A DNA stretch of 64,000 nucleotides, taken from positions 248,001 through 312,000 of the forward strand of contig MSDW01000002.1 of the NCBI GenBank assembly GCA_001914405.1, in the 5' to 3' direction. The notes beneath the pieces were generated by a model that ran no database searches, had not been told where the DNA came from, and saw only the letters and a list, made by a program, of their open reading frames with translations. Source of the DNA: Candidatus Methanohalarchaeum thermophilum (GTDB lineage: Archaea; Halobacteriota; Methanonatronarchaeia; Methanonatronarchaeales; Methanonatronarchaeaceae). A program made the translations under genes and the position numbers. Of the stretch, positions 37,225 through 46,977 are shown in pieces (the stretch's first letter is position 1; the number at the start of each line of letters is the position of its first letter).

Positions 37225-38067
37225 TTATTTATTAATTTCAAGCCAAGGGATGTCCCTCAAGACATCCAGTTCGCTTCCGCTTGGATGTTCCCAGATCCCG
37301 TTTTCTCCTAAGGCTTCACCGTGATCTGCAGTTATGACAATTTTTCCATTAATTTCACCTATTAAATTGGAAACTGAATTTAATACTTTCTGTAAATTAA
37401 TTTTATAATGTTTTAAAATATCCTCTAAGTATCCCTTTCTAAAAATTTCTTCATATGGGGTGGTGGGTTCAATATCCAAAACTCTTTTAAAAGACCAGAT
37501 AGCTTTTTTATCAAAAATTTTTTCTAATAAAACCCCTAACTTGTCCTTTAAGACATTTTTATCAACATTACCTGATTTTACTCGTTTTTTTCCGGTTTTA
37601 AATGTTCCACCAATAGGCCCTAAGTGCAAAAAGGGTAAATGAGGCTGAATATAATGTAAAATAAATTTATAATTTTCTTTTTTATTGGAAAAGTAAGCTA
37701 AATTCATTTGTCGTGGTGGAACAGTTTCTAAATTCTTATCCCATCCAAAATCCCAGACATCTACGATTTCTTCAAAATGTTCATTTGGATCATAACGATT
37801 TTTTATTTTATGTCCTAGTGAATTTATACTAGGATTACCTGAGATATATTTAATATCCTTATAACAACCTGGAAAAGTATTAACTAACCATTCTCCAGTC
37901 TTAGATCCTCTACTTCTAACTTTAATTAATTCTCCATCCAAATAATCTTCATAAACTTCTTGGAAGAAATCGAATCTACAGGCATCTAAAACAATTAAGT
38001 AATCCCAGTCAACAGAATGAATAGGTTGTATCTCTGGTTTAGGTCTATCAGACATTTTTATCACCAT
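37225..38067 (-). CDS. Alkaline-phosphatase-superfamily protein, copy 3
   Basis: The 280-residue protein repeats the family motifs: VLDACRFDFFQ near residue 26, GSKTGEW near 53 with the conserved Thr, HYIQPHLPF near 135, and ITADHGEALGENG near 245 followed by a HPSGSELDVLRDIPWLE tail that closely matches copy 1. Copies 1 and 3 are the closest pair by eye. The start at 38067 abuts the flippase stop at 38068, suggesting coupled translation. Confidence 0.78.
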   Translation of the reverse strand: MVIKMSDRPKPEIQPIHSVDWDYLIVLDACRFDFFQEVYEDYLDGELIKVRSRGSKTGEWLVNTFPGCYKDIKYISGNPSINSLGHKIKNRYDPNEHFEEIVDVWDFGWDKNLETVPPRQMNLAYFSNKKENYKFILHYIQPHLPFLHLGPIGGTFKTGKKRVKSGNVDKNVLKDKLGVLLEKIFDKKAIWSFKRVLDIEPTTPYEEIFRKGYLEDILKHYKINLQKVLNSVSNLIGEINGKIVITADHGEALGENGIWEHPSGSELDVLRDIPWLEINK

Positions 38068-39489
38068 TTATTTTTCTATTAAACCAATAAAAATTTTTTT
38101 AGCTAATTTATATATGTCTCTGTCTATATAAAGCAGGATAGTAAAGTAGATCATTCCCCCTAATAAGACAGTTGTTAATAGGTAATATATATTAGAGGTA
38201 TTCAAAAATTTTGTAAGAACAAAAACAAATACTAGCATCATAGATGAAGAAATAACTTCTTTTATCCATTTTTTTATAGGAAAAACACTTCCTAATTCTT
38301 TTTTTAAAATGTACATTAGAAAAAAACACATTATTAAGGAAGAAGCCAAGGTTCCTACTGCAACTCCTATTATGCCATAGTAATAAAGTAAGGGAGCTCC
38401 AATTAAGATATTTAATAAGGTTGCTATTGCATCTACTTTGAAGACCTTTTCAGGTTTGCTTACCCCATAGAAAAACTGAGAAGGACTTACACTTAGAGTA
38501 ATAAAAACCATTGAGAGCAACAAAATTATTAGAACTAACCACCCATTTTCAAATTTGGGGCCATATATAGTTCCTAATATATCTTTTGATAGAATTAATG
38601 ATCCGAAAAAGACTGGGAGTATTATAATTGGAAGATAAGCTAACGAATCCTTGACTACTCTGGCAATTTTTTTTTTCTTATTTTTGTAGTGGTAATCACT
38701 TATTTCAGGTAGTATTGATTGGCCTATTGCGCCTGAAAAATTGACATTTTCAGATATCGCCCATGTTATTCCATAAACTCCTGCTGCAGAGCTTCCAGTA
38801 GATAATGATCCTATTAAAAATAGATCTATCCATCTTTGTCCAGCACCTACAAAACCGTCTATCCAACTGAAGGAAGTAAATCTTACTACTTCCTTTAAAT
38901 GTCTTCGAGAAGGTTTTTTTAATTTTAAATCTACAATAAAACCCATAGAAACCGATATTATAAGAAGAGAAACTATTAACCCTGTTATCATTCCAAATAA
39001 TTCAAAACCTAGGTAAATTAAAATTAATTGAAAAAAAACTGTAGTTATTCTTTCAAAACTTTTGATAAACCCTGCACGGCCAACTAACTTCTTTGCTTTT
39101 AATGCATTATATCCTAATGTCGTTAAAAATCTAAAAAATAACACTAAAACTAATAGATACCATACATTGTATCCTCCTACATACAAGTTTACCTTCTTCT
39201 TAAATAGGAAAATTGAAAGAGAAAGAATTAAACTAGTTATCAATATTAAGATAACTGAAGCTGAAAAATATCTTTTAGGTTCTTTAGATGATAGTTTTTG
39301 GACAATAGTAGCTCCAATCCCCAGATTACCTACTCTACCTAATATAGATACAAGCGACATGAAAAGATAAAAAGCTCCAAGAACTTTTGCCCCTAATACT
39401 CTTGCAAAGACTATAGATGATAAAAAACCAATTAACATTATAATAGCTTTTGAAGTGAACCACTTCAAGGCATTTTTGGCTAACCTCAC
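38068..39489 (-). CDS. Wzx-like lipid-linked oligosaccharide flippase
   Basis: The 473-residue protein has about fourteen hydrophobic segments from residue 10 to 465. It starts with a family-typical LAKNALKWFTSKAIIMLIGF followed by SIVFARVLGAKVLGAFYLFM, which matches MOP-superfamily polysaccharide exporters (PF01943/PF13440). It would carry the completed lipid-linked glycan across the membrane. Its ATG overlaps the stop of the AP-superfamily gene at 39486 by four bases, so it is in the same operon. Confidence 0.88.
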   Translation of the reverse strand: MRLAKNALKWFTSKAIIMLIGFLSSIVFARVLGAKVLGAFYLFMSLVSILGRVGNLGIGATIVQKLSSKEPKRYFSASVILILITSLILSLSIFLFKKKVNLYVGGYNVWYLLVLVLFFRFLTTLGYNALKAKKLVGRAGFIKSFERITTVFFQLILIYLGFELFGMITGLIVSLLIISVSMGFIVDLKLKKPSRRHLKEVVRFTSFSWIDGFVGAGQRWIDLFLIGSLSTGSSAAGVYGITWAISENVNFSGAIGQSILPEISDYHYKNKKKKIARVVKDSLAYLPIIILPVFFGSLILSKDILGTIYGPKFENGWLVLIILLLSMVFITLSVSPSQFFYGVSKPEKVFKVDAIATLLNILIGAPLLYYYGIIGVAVGTLASSLIMCFFLMYILKKELGSVFPIKKWIKEVISSSMMLVFVFVLTKFLNTSNIYYLLTTVLLGGMIYFTILLYIDRDIYKLAKKIFIGLIEK

Positions 39490-40325
39490 CTTTTTACCTC
39501 AAACCAAGGTACTTCCATTCTTCTATGACCAAACCCTTCATCGCCTCCTAAGGCTTCACCATGATCTGCTGTAATAATAATTTCCTCTTCTTCACTTAAA
39601 CTATCTACTAGATTCCTAACTTCTCGCAGAGCTAATCTCAAGTTTTCTTCATATGCTTTATGTAAAGCTTCTATTCCTCTTGTCTTGGCTAAATCTTCGG
39701 GAAACCTAGGCGTTAGACCAAAATATTTGATACCTATTCTTCGTAAAAAGTCGTTGTTTATTATTTTAGTGGAAAAAGACTCTGGTAGATAATCCGTAGC
39801 TTTTTTAAAAAACTTGAAGATCTTAGTCCCTATATATTTATTAAATTTAGTAGATCCTCTATCGCTTCCAACACCCTCGTCATCTTTCCTTAATATGGGT
39901 ATATAGGGTTCATGAGGCTGTAAATAGTGAACAATGATTTTTTTACCAGGATATTTTTCTTTCCATTCTAAGGCTGCCTCTGTCACATCTTCAGGTAATG
40001 TAACATCCAGCTCCTCATCCCAAGCAAAATCCCAGACATCAACTACCTCATAAAATTTTTCATGTGCATCAAGAGGAGGAGTACCAAATGCACCTATTCC
40101 CTTAGAGTTTACTACAGGATTACCAGACACATAGATTGTATCATGATAATCTTCAGTAAAAACTGACTTAAAAAACCCTCCAGTTCCAGATCTCATAGAA
40201 ACTATTGAATCTAATTCTCCATTTAAAAAATCACCGTAATTTTTCTCAAAACAATCATATCTACATTCATCTAAGACTACTAGTAAATCCCACTCAGTCT
40301 CATGAATTAATTTTTTTTGATCCAT
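39486..40325 (-). CDS. Alkaline-phosphatase-superfamily protein, copy 4
   Basis: The motifs are VLDECRYDCFE near residue 17, RSGTGGF near 46 where the conserved Thr lies in a slightly changed context, HYLQPHEPY near 133, and ITADHGEALGGDEGFGH near 250. At 279 residues it is the same length as its relatives. It is first in the stretch that leads into the flippase, and overlaps it by four bases. Substrate unknown. Confidence 0.77.
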   Translation of the reverse strand: MDQKKLIHETEWDLLVVLDECRYDCFEKNYGDFLNGELDSIVSMRSGTGGFFKSVFTEDYHDTIYVSGNPVVNSKGIGAFGTPPLDAHEKFYEVVDVWDFAWDEELDVTLPEDVTEAALEWKEKYPGKKIIVHYLQPHEPYIPILRKDDEGVGSDRGSTKFNKYIGTKIFKFFKKATDYLPESFSTKIINNDFLRRIGIKYFGLTPRFPEDLAKTRGIEALHKAYEENLRLALREVRNLVDSLSEEEEIIITADHGEALGGDEGFGHRRMEVPWFEVKR

Positions 40326-40424
40326 TTTTTCCCCATATCCATTTATTACTTCAAATCCTTCTATTCTGAAATAACTTTTTGATAAACTAGATTTTAATTT
40401 ATTTCCATACAGAACTAAAACCTT

Positions 40425-42053
40425 TTAAGACCACCTATACACTGTAATCTTCGATGAATTGTAGGTTTGATTTAATTCATCACCTATTTCTTCTAAAAGT
40501 ATTTGATCTGCTTCATACCTTCCAGATAAAACAACCCATCCCTGCTTATTTCTATCCATTACCTCAAGCAGCTCTTTATCATTACCTAATTTTTCAATTG
40601 GAAGATAAAAGCTTATTTTGGTTTTTTCAGTTTTAACATAACTATACATTTTATACTCCAGATCTTTAATGTTGTTACTATAATCATAGTAGTTTAAATA
40701 CCTATATAAGCTATTTGTTCCTGTAAATGCTTTTGAAGTTGATACAACTGGTATTGGCTCCTTTATATTTTCTTCTGAGTCAGTTAATTTAATTTTCTCT
40801 GCTGCTGGCCTCACCTTTATAAAAGGAGGGCCAAACTGGTGGGGGCCTTTTTCAGGGTTTTTGGGATAAGTATAGAGAAAGCTATCCTTAAAAATATTAT
40901 TTAATGTTACTTGTGGTGCTAAAGAAGTTAAAAAAGGTATAAGCAATATAAAAATAACTAAAACTGAAATTTTCAAATATTCTTTACGAAATTCAAGAAA
41001 ACTTAATTTACTGAAGGATTTTTCAGTAATTTTAAAAAATATATAAGAAGAGAACAACAAAAATATGGGTAGATAAAAAAAGAAATATCTAGTCCTTATA
41101 TCACCTGAAAACATTGGTATAACAATTAAAACCAAAAATGGGACTAAATTTAACGAGGAAATAACTTTATCTTTCTTACTACCTCCATAATACATATAAA
41201 AAGTTACCAACAAAGTTGATATTATTAAACTTAAAATAATAAGAACCTTAACCATTGAATGAGGGGTCAAAAAGGAAAGTCCCTTAAAATTTGTTCGACT
41301 CTCCCCAACAAGATTAACTAATATTTTTTCAAAAAACCTAAGAAAAGGAAAATCTAGAACAAATAAAGATAAGCCCAAAACAAAAATTAAGATATAAGCT
41401 GGTAAGATCCAATTTATATATATTTGTTTGTTTAAAATTATTAAATGGATAATTATTATTGCAGGTAATAAAGATATGACTGGAGGAAAAGTAAAAAAAC
41501 CTAGTGTAAACAAGATAAATAAACTTATTATGTTTTTTTTAGGCTTATCTAGGTAATTAAAGTATGTAAACAGTATTAATAAAACTATGAACAAAAGTAG
41601 AGAGTAATGTCTTATCATACGGGACCAGAATATACTTATGCTAGAGAAAGTCAGTAAACCAGAACTTAATAATCCTACCTCTTTATTAAAGATCTTCTTA
41701 CCTACTATATAAATTAACGGAATACTTAAAATCCCTAAAACTGCACTCGGCAATCTACCAGCCCAATCAGTGTGGCCAAGTATCTTATAGGAAAATGTTA
41801 GAAGATAAGTATGAGTCCAATGTCCAAAATACTCAGAACCACTAGGTAAAAGAGGGGGAAAGTGGCTAAATCCATTAACTGCAGCTAAACTTGATATCGA
41901 CTCATCAGTATAAATATAAGGGTGGCCTAAATTCCTAAACCGATTAAAAATCCCGATCAAAGTAAAAACCAAAACAAAAAAACGACCCAAATCTTTTTTT
42001 ATCTCCTCAAATAAAGAAGTTAAAAAATCCCTAATAAAAAGAAAACTGATCAA
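40425..42053 (-). CDS. GT-C glycosyltransferase, ArnT/PMT (GT39/GT83)-like
   Basis: The 542-residue polytopic protein has about eleven membrane segments. The first external loop holds YIYTDES (Asp50-Glu51), the acidic pair that binds metal or acceptor in GT-C enzymes, followed by DWAGRLPSAVLGILSI near 90. Such enzymes use polyprenyl-phosphate sugars outside the membrane. It is separated from copy 4 of the AP family by 100 bases. It could add a sugar to the surface glycan or a protein; the acceptor is unknown. Confidence 0.82.
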   Translation of the reverse strand: MISFLFIRDFLTSLFEEIKKDLGRFFVLVFTLIGIFNRFRNLGHPYIYTDESISSLAAVNGFSHFPPLLPSGSEYFGHWTHTYLLTFSYKILGHTDWAGRLPSAVLGILSIPLIYIVGKKIFNKEVGLLSSGLLTFSSISIFWSRMIRHYSLLLFIVLLILFTYFNYLDKPKKNIISLFILFTLGFFTFPPVISLLPAIIIIHLIILNKQIYINWILPAYILIFVLGLSLFVLDFPFLRFFEKILVNLVGESRTNFKGLSFLTPHSMVKVLIILSLIISTLLVTFYMYYGGSKKDKVISSLNLVPFLVLIVIPMFSGDIRTRYFFFYLPIFLLFSSYIFFKITEKSFSKLSFLEFRKEYLKISVLVIFILLIPFLTSLAPQVTLNNIFKDSFLYTYPKNPEKGPHQFGPPFIKVRPAAEKIKLTDSEENIKEPIPVVSTSKAFTGTNSLYRYLNYYDYSNNIKDLEYKMYSYVKTEKTKISFYLPIEKLGNDKELLEVMDRNKQGWVVLSGRYEADQILLEEIGDELNQTYNSSKITVYRWS

Positions 42054-42419
42054 TAACCACCTCTTTACTTAAAAGAAATTTAGTTTACAAAAAAATTTAC
42101 CCCTCTGAAAACAAAGCACCTGAGAAAACAAGGATATACCTCTAGAGAAAAATAAAAATAAATACTCTACCATTACTCAAAGAATCCTTATATCCTCCTA
42201 GATCATCCAATTAAAACCGAAAATTAATCCAAAATAAAATCTTTAAAGGAGATATAAGAAATAGATCACACCTAAAGAGCAAATCTAAAATTAATATTAT
42301 AACCTTCATTTAGAACTCACTCTAAAACTTCCCATAATATAAGGATGCATCCCAAGCAAATGAAAGCTTCGAAAGCTCTTAGCACTACCTCGTATCTCAA
42401 TCCTATTTTCTCGAAAATT

Positions 42420-43060
42420 TTTAGTTAGAAAAAGAATCTCTCAACTAACTTTCCATCATTATAGGAGCCATCATCAAACTTCATTAGTCTGCCTCCGTCC
42501 CCATCCTCTGTATAACTCCCAATTACCTCGTCATTTCAAAAACCCCCTATCCCTTTAGTTCTGTATAGCGAATCGGCTAAAATCCCTCCCAGTCTCGTCC
42601 AAGGGCCACCTACTATTTTGATAATTATATTCTTTAAAATTCCCTCAAATAAACTTAAAAAAAATCTTTTACCTCTAAGAACCTTTATTAATAAAAAACC
42701 AGCTTTCATAATTAAAAAATAAATTTTAGATCCCTTTCCTGCCCTTGTAACTACCATATCCTATCCGTTGCTCCTATTTTGTTTCTAAAGTTGTTGAACC
42801 TATTATTGCCTTATTTAATTCAAGCTCTCCGTTCCTTGTATGCTTTCTCCTGCAGCATTTCATCTATTCTATTCTATTCTATTCTATTCTATATATCCTT
42901 CTTCTTGCAACTTCTTTGAGCGTCCTTAGGCCCCGCAACATAGGATCCATATCCCCCAGACATATTACTCCACTTAAACCCCATTAATAGAACATGAGGA
43001 ATATCTTCAATTGCTCTAAAATCGTTAGCTATCATCCTATATATTTCAAAGTGAGTAAAG
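42420..43060 (-). pseudogene. Decayed coding stretches, unidentified
   Basis: Several minus-strand pieces look once-coding: IANDFRAIEDIPHVLLMGFK with SNMSGGYGSYVAGPKDAQR (around 42940-43040), GELELNKAIIGSTTLETK (near 42800), a 73-codon piece at 42536-42757 with GGPWTRLGGILADSLYR, and after a TGA, NDEVIGSYTEDGDGGRLMK. They are in different frames with intervening stops. Position between glycosyltransferase genes suggests a lost glycan gene. I could not assign a family. The rest of 42054-43505 holds nothing else I can support. Confidence 0.4.
42864..42892. repeat. CTATT pentanucleotide tandem repeat
   Basis: Five full copies and a partial copy of CTATT run uninterrupted. The repeat lies within a decayed stretch of the glycan locus. 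On the minus strand it introduces TAG in each frame, so it could not keep a gene open. Confidence 0.75.
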
Positions 43061-43505
43061 AAATACAGACTCTAATAAAACTCCATTAATAGCTCTTTAC
43101 CCCCTCAAATCCCAAAAACCACCTCATGCCATAAACCTAAACTTAGAAGCTACTAAACACTTTTGAAATGAATTTAAAATTAAATCAGATAAAGTCACCT
43201 GAGTAGCTTAAAAACGATTTATTGGTTAAATAAACAAACTAAAAACATAAAAAATAAAAATAGAATAAAAACGAGATCCAAAAAATAATTTCTAAATAAT
43301 GGCCTAAAAAACTTGAAGAACAAGAAAAAAAGATATCTGCAACTAAACAACCATTTAACCAAATTATATAAATCAGATTTGAACTAAAAAATCCACTGAT
43401 AACTTGGAACCACTAAAATTCTTTAAACACCAAAAACCAAAAAAACAAAACAATGAAATCACTACCCCCAAAATGTAATTTGAAAAACACCTTGGTAAAT
43501 GAAAA

Positions 43506-44429
43506 ATGAATGATAAAATTAAGACAATCTCCAAGTTCGTAATTAGTTTTACATTAATCGCGGTACTATTATACAAAACCGACATAAGCAAAATAATAAG
43601 CCAACTAAAAAACATAAAAATAACTTTTTTCGTATTAGCACTTTTCCTAAGTTTCATAGGCCTAGTTATTAGCGCAAAAAAATGGCAGATCCTACTAAAA
43701 GCAAAAGGAGAAAACCAAAAACTCCTAAAAGTATTCAAACACTACTACATCGGAGCATTCTCAAACCTATTCCTCCCCAGCACAATAGGAGGAGACGCAG
43801 TAAAAGCAACCACCATATCAAAAGACCTAAACAACAAAGAAGAAGGATTCTCCTCAGTATTCATGGAAAGATACACGGGTTTAATCTCTCTAATAATGAT
43901 ATCATCATTTGGATTCACATACAGTTACGAACTCCTGGGTAAAAAAATATTAACGGCTTTTATTTTAGTTCTTGTACTATTCGGTACAATAACTTTTTTA
44001 GCATTATCTGAAAAAAGCCAAAAGATACTTAATTTTTTACCTAGTAAACTTCCATTAAATCTAAGGGAAAAAATTCTAAATCTTCATTTTTCAATCAGGG
44101 AATATAAAGACCAAAAAAAAGCAATATTATACTCTATAATAGTTTCAATATTTTTTCATGTAATAAAAATTTTATATGTTTTCGTTCTGGCTCTAGCTTT
44201 AGGCATCGAAATACCTATATTATTCTTAATTGTAATGGTACCGGTTTCCCAAATCATTCTATTTTTACCAATATCAATTCAGGGAATCGGAGTCCGAGAA
44301 ACCTTATATGTTTCCTTTTTAAATGAAATCGGGCTGCCTGCTTCAACATCCCTATCGCTATCCCTGCTTATTGAAATCACCATCATTATTAAAAATATTC
44401 CCGGTATACTTCCTATCCTTAAAAAATAA
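43506..44429 (+). CDS. LPG-synthase-like integral membrane protein (UPF0104/AglD type)
   Basis: The 307-residue protein has about eight membrane segments and the family block AFSNLFLPSTIGGDAVKATT near residues 88-107, then VFMERYTGLISL, and a late LPISIQGIGVRETLY. This is the lysylphosphatidylglycerol synthase transmembrane region family (PF03706), found alone in archaeal glycosylation loci and as the C-terminal half of AglD. It may handle a lipid-linked glycan precursor. It is alone on the plus strand within a minus-strand locus. Confidence 0.85.
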   Translation: MNDKIKTISKFVISFTLIAVLLYKTDISKIISQLKNIKITFFVLALFLSFIGLVISAKKWQILLKAKGENQKLLKVFKHYYIGAFSNLFLPSTIGGDAVKATTISKDLNNKEEGFSSVFMERYTGLISLIMISSFGFTYSYELLGKKILTAFILVLVLFGTITFLALSEKSQKILNFLPSKLPLNLREKILNLHFSIREYKDQKKAILYSIIVSIFFHVIKILYVFVLALALGIEIPILFLIVMVPVSQIILFLPISIQGIGVRETLYVSFLNEIGLPASTSLSLSLLIEITIIIKNIPGILPILKK

Positions 44430-44459
44430 AAATATTTTTAAAATCAAATTCAAAAATTA

Positions 44460-45167
44460 TTAGCTCTTCCGCTTTTCTCCTATTACATAGATTGATGGTT
44501 GAAAGATAAGAGGTAATTTATTGAAAGGTATCAGCTTAGTTATATATTGAATGATTGGCCCAAGTTTCTCTTTTTGGTAATTAGGTAATCGACTTGATTT
44601 TAAAAAACTAAATTTAAATTTATAATCCTTTAAAATATTTTTTAGAGCGTGATGAGTTAATACATTAGGATGAAATTTTTTGGATTCGAAATAATTAAAT
44701 TTATAGGCCTGAAAGATATCATGAGTGAACTTATTAGGTGTTTTTAAAAAAAAATATCCATCGTCTTTCAAAACTCGATTAACTTGCTTTATTAAATTTT
44801 TAGGTTCTTTAAGGTGTTCTATTACCTCTATTGACACAACTGCATCAAAAGTATTTGAATTAAAAGGCAAATTTTCTGCATCACACCTTATGAAATTTTT
44901 TCCTCTTTTTAATTGATGTGCTTTTTTTAATCTATTTAATTTAAGATCACAACCAACTACACTATGGCCATCCCTATTAAATTCACCACTTAATGCTCCA
45001 GTACCACATCCAACCTCTAAAACCGATGAATTACGATTTAAACTATCCTTGATAATGTCTTTAAACCAATTAGGCGTGGTGACCTTAGAGCGATCTCTTG
45101 ACCCCAAATCTGACATGTTATTATGGTAGTTCACTAAACCCCAAAAAATTTTTCCTAAATAGCACAT
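44460..45167 (-). CDS. SAM-dependent methyltransferase
   Basis: The class I fold is clear: motif I VLEVGCGTGALSGEF near residues 48-62, the acidic end of beta 2 VVGCDLKLNRL, CDAENLPFNSNTFDAVVSIE near 95-114, and LKDDGYFFLKTPN. Length 235 is standard. In this setting it probably methylates a sugar of the surface glycan. There is no obvious ribosome site; the in-frame TTG/ATG options shift the N-terminus by few residues. Its 5' end faces the plus-strand copy 5 of the AP family with 19 bases between. Confidence 0.85.
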   Translation of the reverse strand: MCYLGKIFWGLVNYHNNMSDLGSRDRSKVTTPNWFKDIIKDSLNRNSSVLEVGCGTGALSGEFNRDGHSVVGCDLKLNRLKKAHQLKRGKNFIRCDAENLPFNSNTFDAVVSIEVIEHLKEPKNLIKQVNRVLKDDGYFFLKTPNKFTHDIFQAYKFNYFESKKFHPNVLTHHALKNILKDYKFKFSFLKSSRLPNYQKEKLGPIIQYITKLIPFNKLPLIFQPSIYVIGEKRKS

Positions 45168-45186
45168 TAAAAGATATGTTTTTTAG

Positions 45187-46011
45187 GTGATGCCTATCCA
45201 AGAGCAATCGAAACTGATGTTAAAAAAAGAATGGAAAAATCTAATTGTTCTAGATGCTTGTAGATACGATTATTTTTCAGAAATTTGTGATATCAAAGGA
45301 AAATCTAAAAAAGTTTACTCTCCTGCAATAAAAGGTGATTCAGCTCCAACAACAAACTGGTACAAACAGATTTTTGAGAGAAACCTAAAAGATTGTGTTC
45401 ATATCTCTGCTCATCCTAGAGTTAATTCTAAGACCGAAGTAGATGGATATAATGCTAGTAAATGGTTCGGTAAGATCTATGATTTATGGGACAGTCATTG
45501 GGATGAGGAATATGGAACAGTTTTTCCTGAAGATGTTTCAGATGAGGCTAAAAAGATTGTAAGAGAGAGAGCCGAACAAAAATATATTATTCATTTTATG
45601 CAACCTCATACTCCTTATATCTGTTTACCCCCTCCCAAAACAAAAAAGAAAAAACAGCCAAAATCCAGAAATTCCATATTTAGAAAAATTAGGAACCTAG
45701 CAGTTAAACATACTAGAAATTATATAGGCGACATGCAAGCTGTTAAATTAATGGAGATATTTAATATGCCCCCATTAAGCCCTCAAGACGATGCATTAAG
45801 AAAAGTTGGTAAAGAAGGAGTGAAAGAAGCATATGAAGGGAATCTCAAGAGAGCATTGCAAAGCATTAAGCCACTATTAGATCACCTAGATGGAAAAACT
45901 ATTATAACAGCTGACCATGGAGAACTTCTAGGAGAAAAAGGAAGATTCGGTCATTCATTTAAAAAAGAAATCAAAGAACTTGTTGAAGTCCCTTGGCTAG
46001 AAATCGAATAA
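45187..46011 (+). CDS. Alkaline-phosphatase-superfamily protein, copy 5
   Basis: The 274-residue protein is the most diverged family member: VLDACRYDYFS near residue 20, SAPTTNW near 55 with Thr in the conserved place, HFMQPHTPY near 138, and ITADHGELLGEKGRFGH near 243. It is the only copy on the plus strand. An AGGTG lies only one or two bases before the ATG, so the start may be leaderless. Function as for copy 1, substrate unknown. Confidence 0.77.
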   Translation: MMPIQEQSKLMLKKEWKNLIVLDACRYDYFSEICDIKGKSKKVYSPAIKGDSAPTTNWYKQIFERNLKDCVHISAHPRVNSKTEVDGYNASKWFGKIYDLWDSHWDEEYGTVFPEDVSDEAKKIVRERAEQKYIIHFMQPHTPYICLPPPKTKKKKQPKSRNSIFRKIRNLAVKHTRNYIGDMQAVKLMEIFNMPPLSPQDDALRKVGKEGVKEAYEGNLKRALQSIKPLLDHLDGKTIITADHGELLGEKGRFGHSFKKEIKELVEVPWLEIE

Positions 46012-46030
46012 AATTTCGATTTTAAAGACA

Positions 46031-46960
46031 TTAAATTTTTTCCTCTACATTATATGATTTTTTATTTTCGTAGTATATTTTTTTGAGTATTTCTGTTAAG
46101 AATCCGAATATTATTAGTAGTAGGCCGAATAGGACTAGTCCTATTACTAAGATTAGTTGGGGGAGATGTTGAAGTAGTGGTTCTCCAAATAAGTATTTCA
46201 TTATTACCCTATAACTTCCTATTAGTAGTCCAGCCACCATAAATATGAATCCGGATGTTCCTAGGAAATGTACTGGCCTTAACGAATATCTATTCCAGAA
46301 GATATGAAAAGCCAGATCCAATGATCCTTTTATTAGTCTTTTGGCTCCGTATTTTGTTTTTCCGTGTTCTCTTGGTCGGTGGTTTATTGGTGTTTCGGTT
46401 ATTTTGTATCCTTTTTTGTAGAGTTTTGATGGTATGTATCGGTGTTCTTCTCCATATATGTTTAGGTCTTTGAGTGCTGTTTTTTGGTATGCTCTGAATG
46501 TGCATCCGAAGTCGTGTAGTTTTACTCCTGTTAGGGATGCTAGTTTATTGGATATTTTTGATGGAATTTTTTTCCGAATTAGTGGGTCTTTTCTGTTTTT
46601 TCTCCATCCGCAGACGCAATCGTATCCTTCTTTGATTTTTTCTAGGAGTTTTGGTATGTCTTTTGGGTCGTTCTGTAGGTCTGCATCCATGCTAATTATT
46701 ATTTCTCCTTTTGCGTGGTCGAATCCTGCTTGTAGTGCTGCGCTTTGGCCAAAGTTTCTTTTAAAACTAATTAATTTAACTCTTTCATCTTTTTTGTGTA
46801 ATTTTTTTGTTTTTTGTTTTGTTTTGTCGGTGGATCCGTCATCTATGTAAATTAATTCCCATCTCCCACCTATCTCTTCCATTACTTTTTTAATTTCCTT
46901 GTATAATGGTTTTATGTTTTTTTCTTCGTTGTATGCTGGAGCTATAATAGAATAATCCAT
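46031..46960 (-). CDS. Polyprenyl-phosphate glycosyltransferase (DPM1/GtrB/ArnC-like GT2)
   Basis: The 309-residue protein has the GT2 motifs YSIIAPAYNEEKNIKPLYKE at 3-22, YIDDGSTDKT near 38-47, SMDADLQNDP near 90-99, and GCTFRAY followed by a basic RPREHGKTKYG that binds the lipid phosphate. Two C-terminal membrane helices (about 233-255 and 270-295) are typical of GtrB-type enzymes. It makes a polyprenyl-phosphate sugar, which could feed the GT-C enzyme at 40425. Confidence 0.88.
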   Translation of the reverse strand: MDYSIIAPAYNEEKNIKPLYKEIKKVMEEIGGRWELIYIDDGSTDKTKQKTKKLHKKDERVKLISFKRNFGQSAALQAGFDHAKGEIIISMDADLQNDPKDIPKLLEKIKEGYDCVCGWRKNRKDPLIRKKIPSKISNKLASLTGVKLHDFGCTFRAYQKTALKDLNIYGEEHRYIPSKLYKKGYKITETPINHRPREHGKTKYGAKRLIKGSLDLAFHIFWNRYSLRPVHFLGTSGFIFMVAGLLIGSYRVIMKYLFGEPLLQHLPQLILVIGLVLFGLLLIIFGFLTEILKKIYYENKKSYNVEEKI

Positions 46961-46977
46961 TTATTTTTATCCCTTTG

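Noticed and set aside
42864-42892. Phase-variable coding repeat
   Set aside because: The unit brings TAG into every frame on the minus strand and no ORF spans it.
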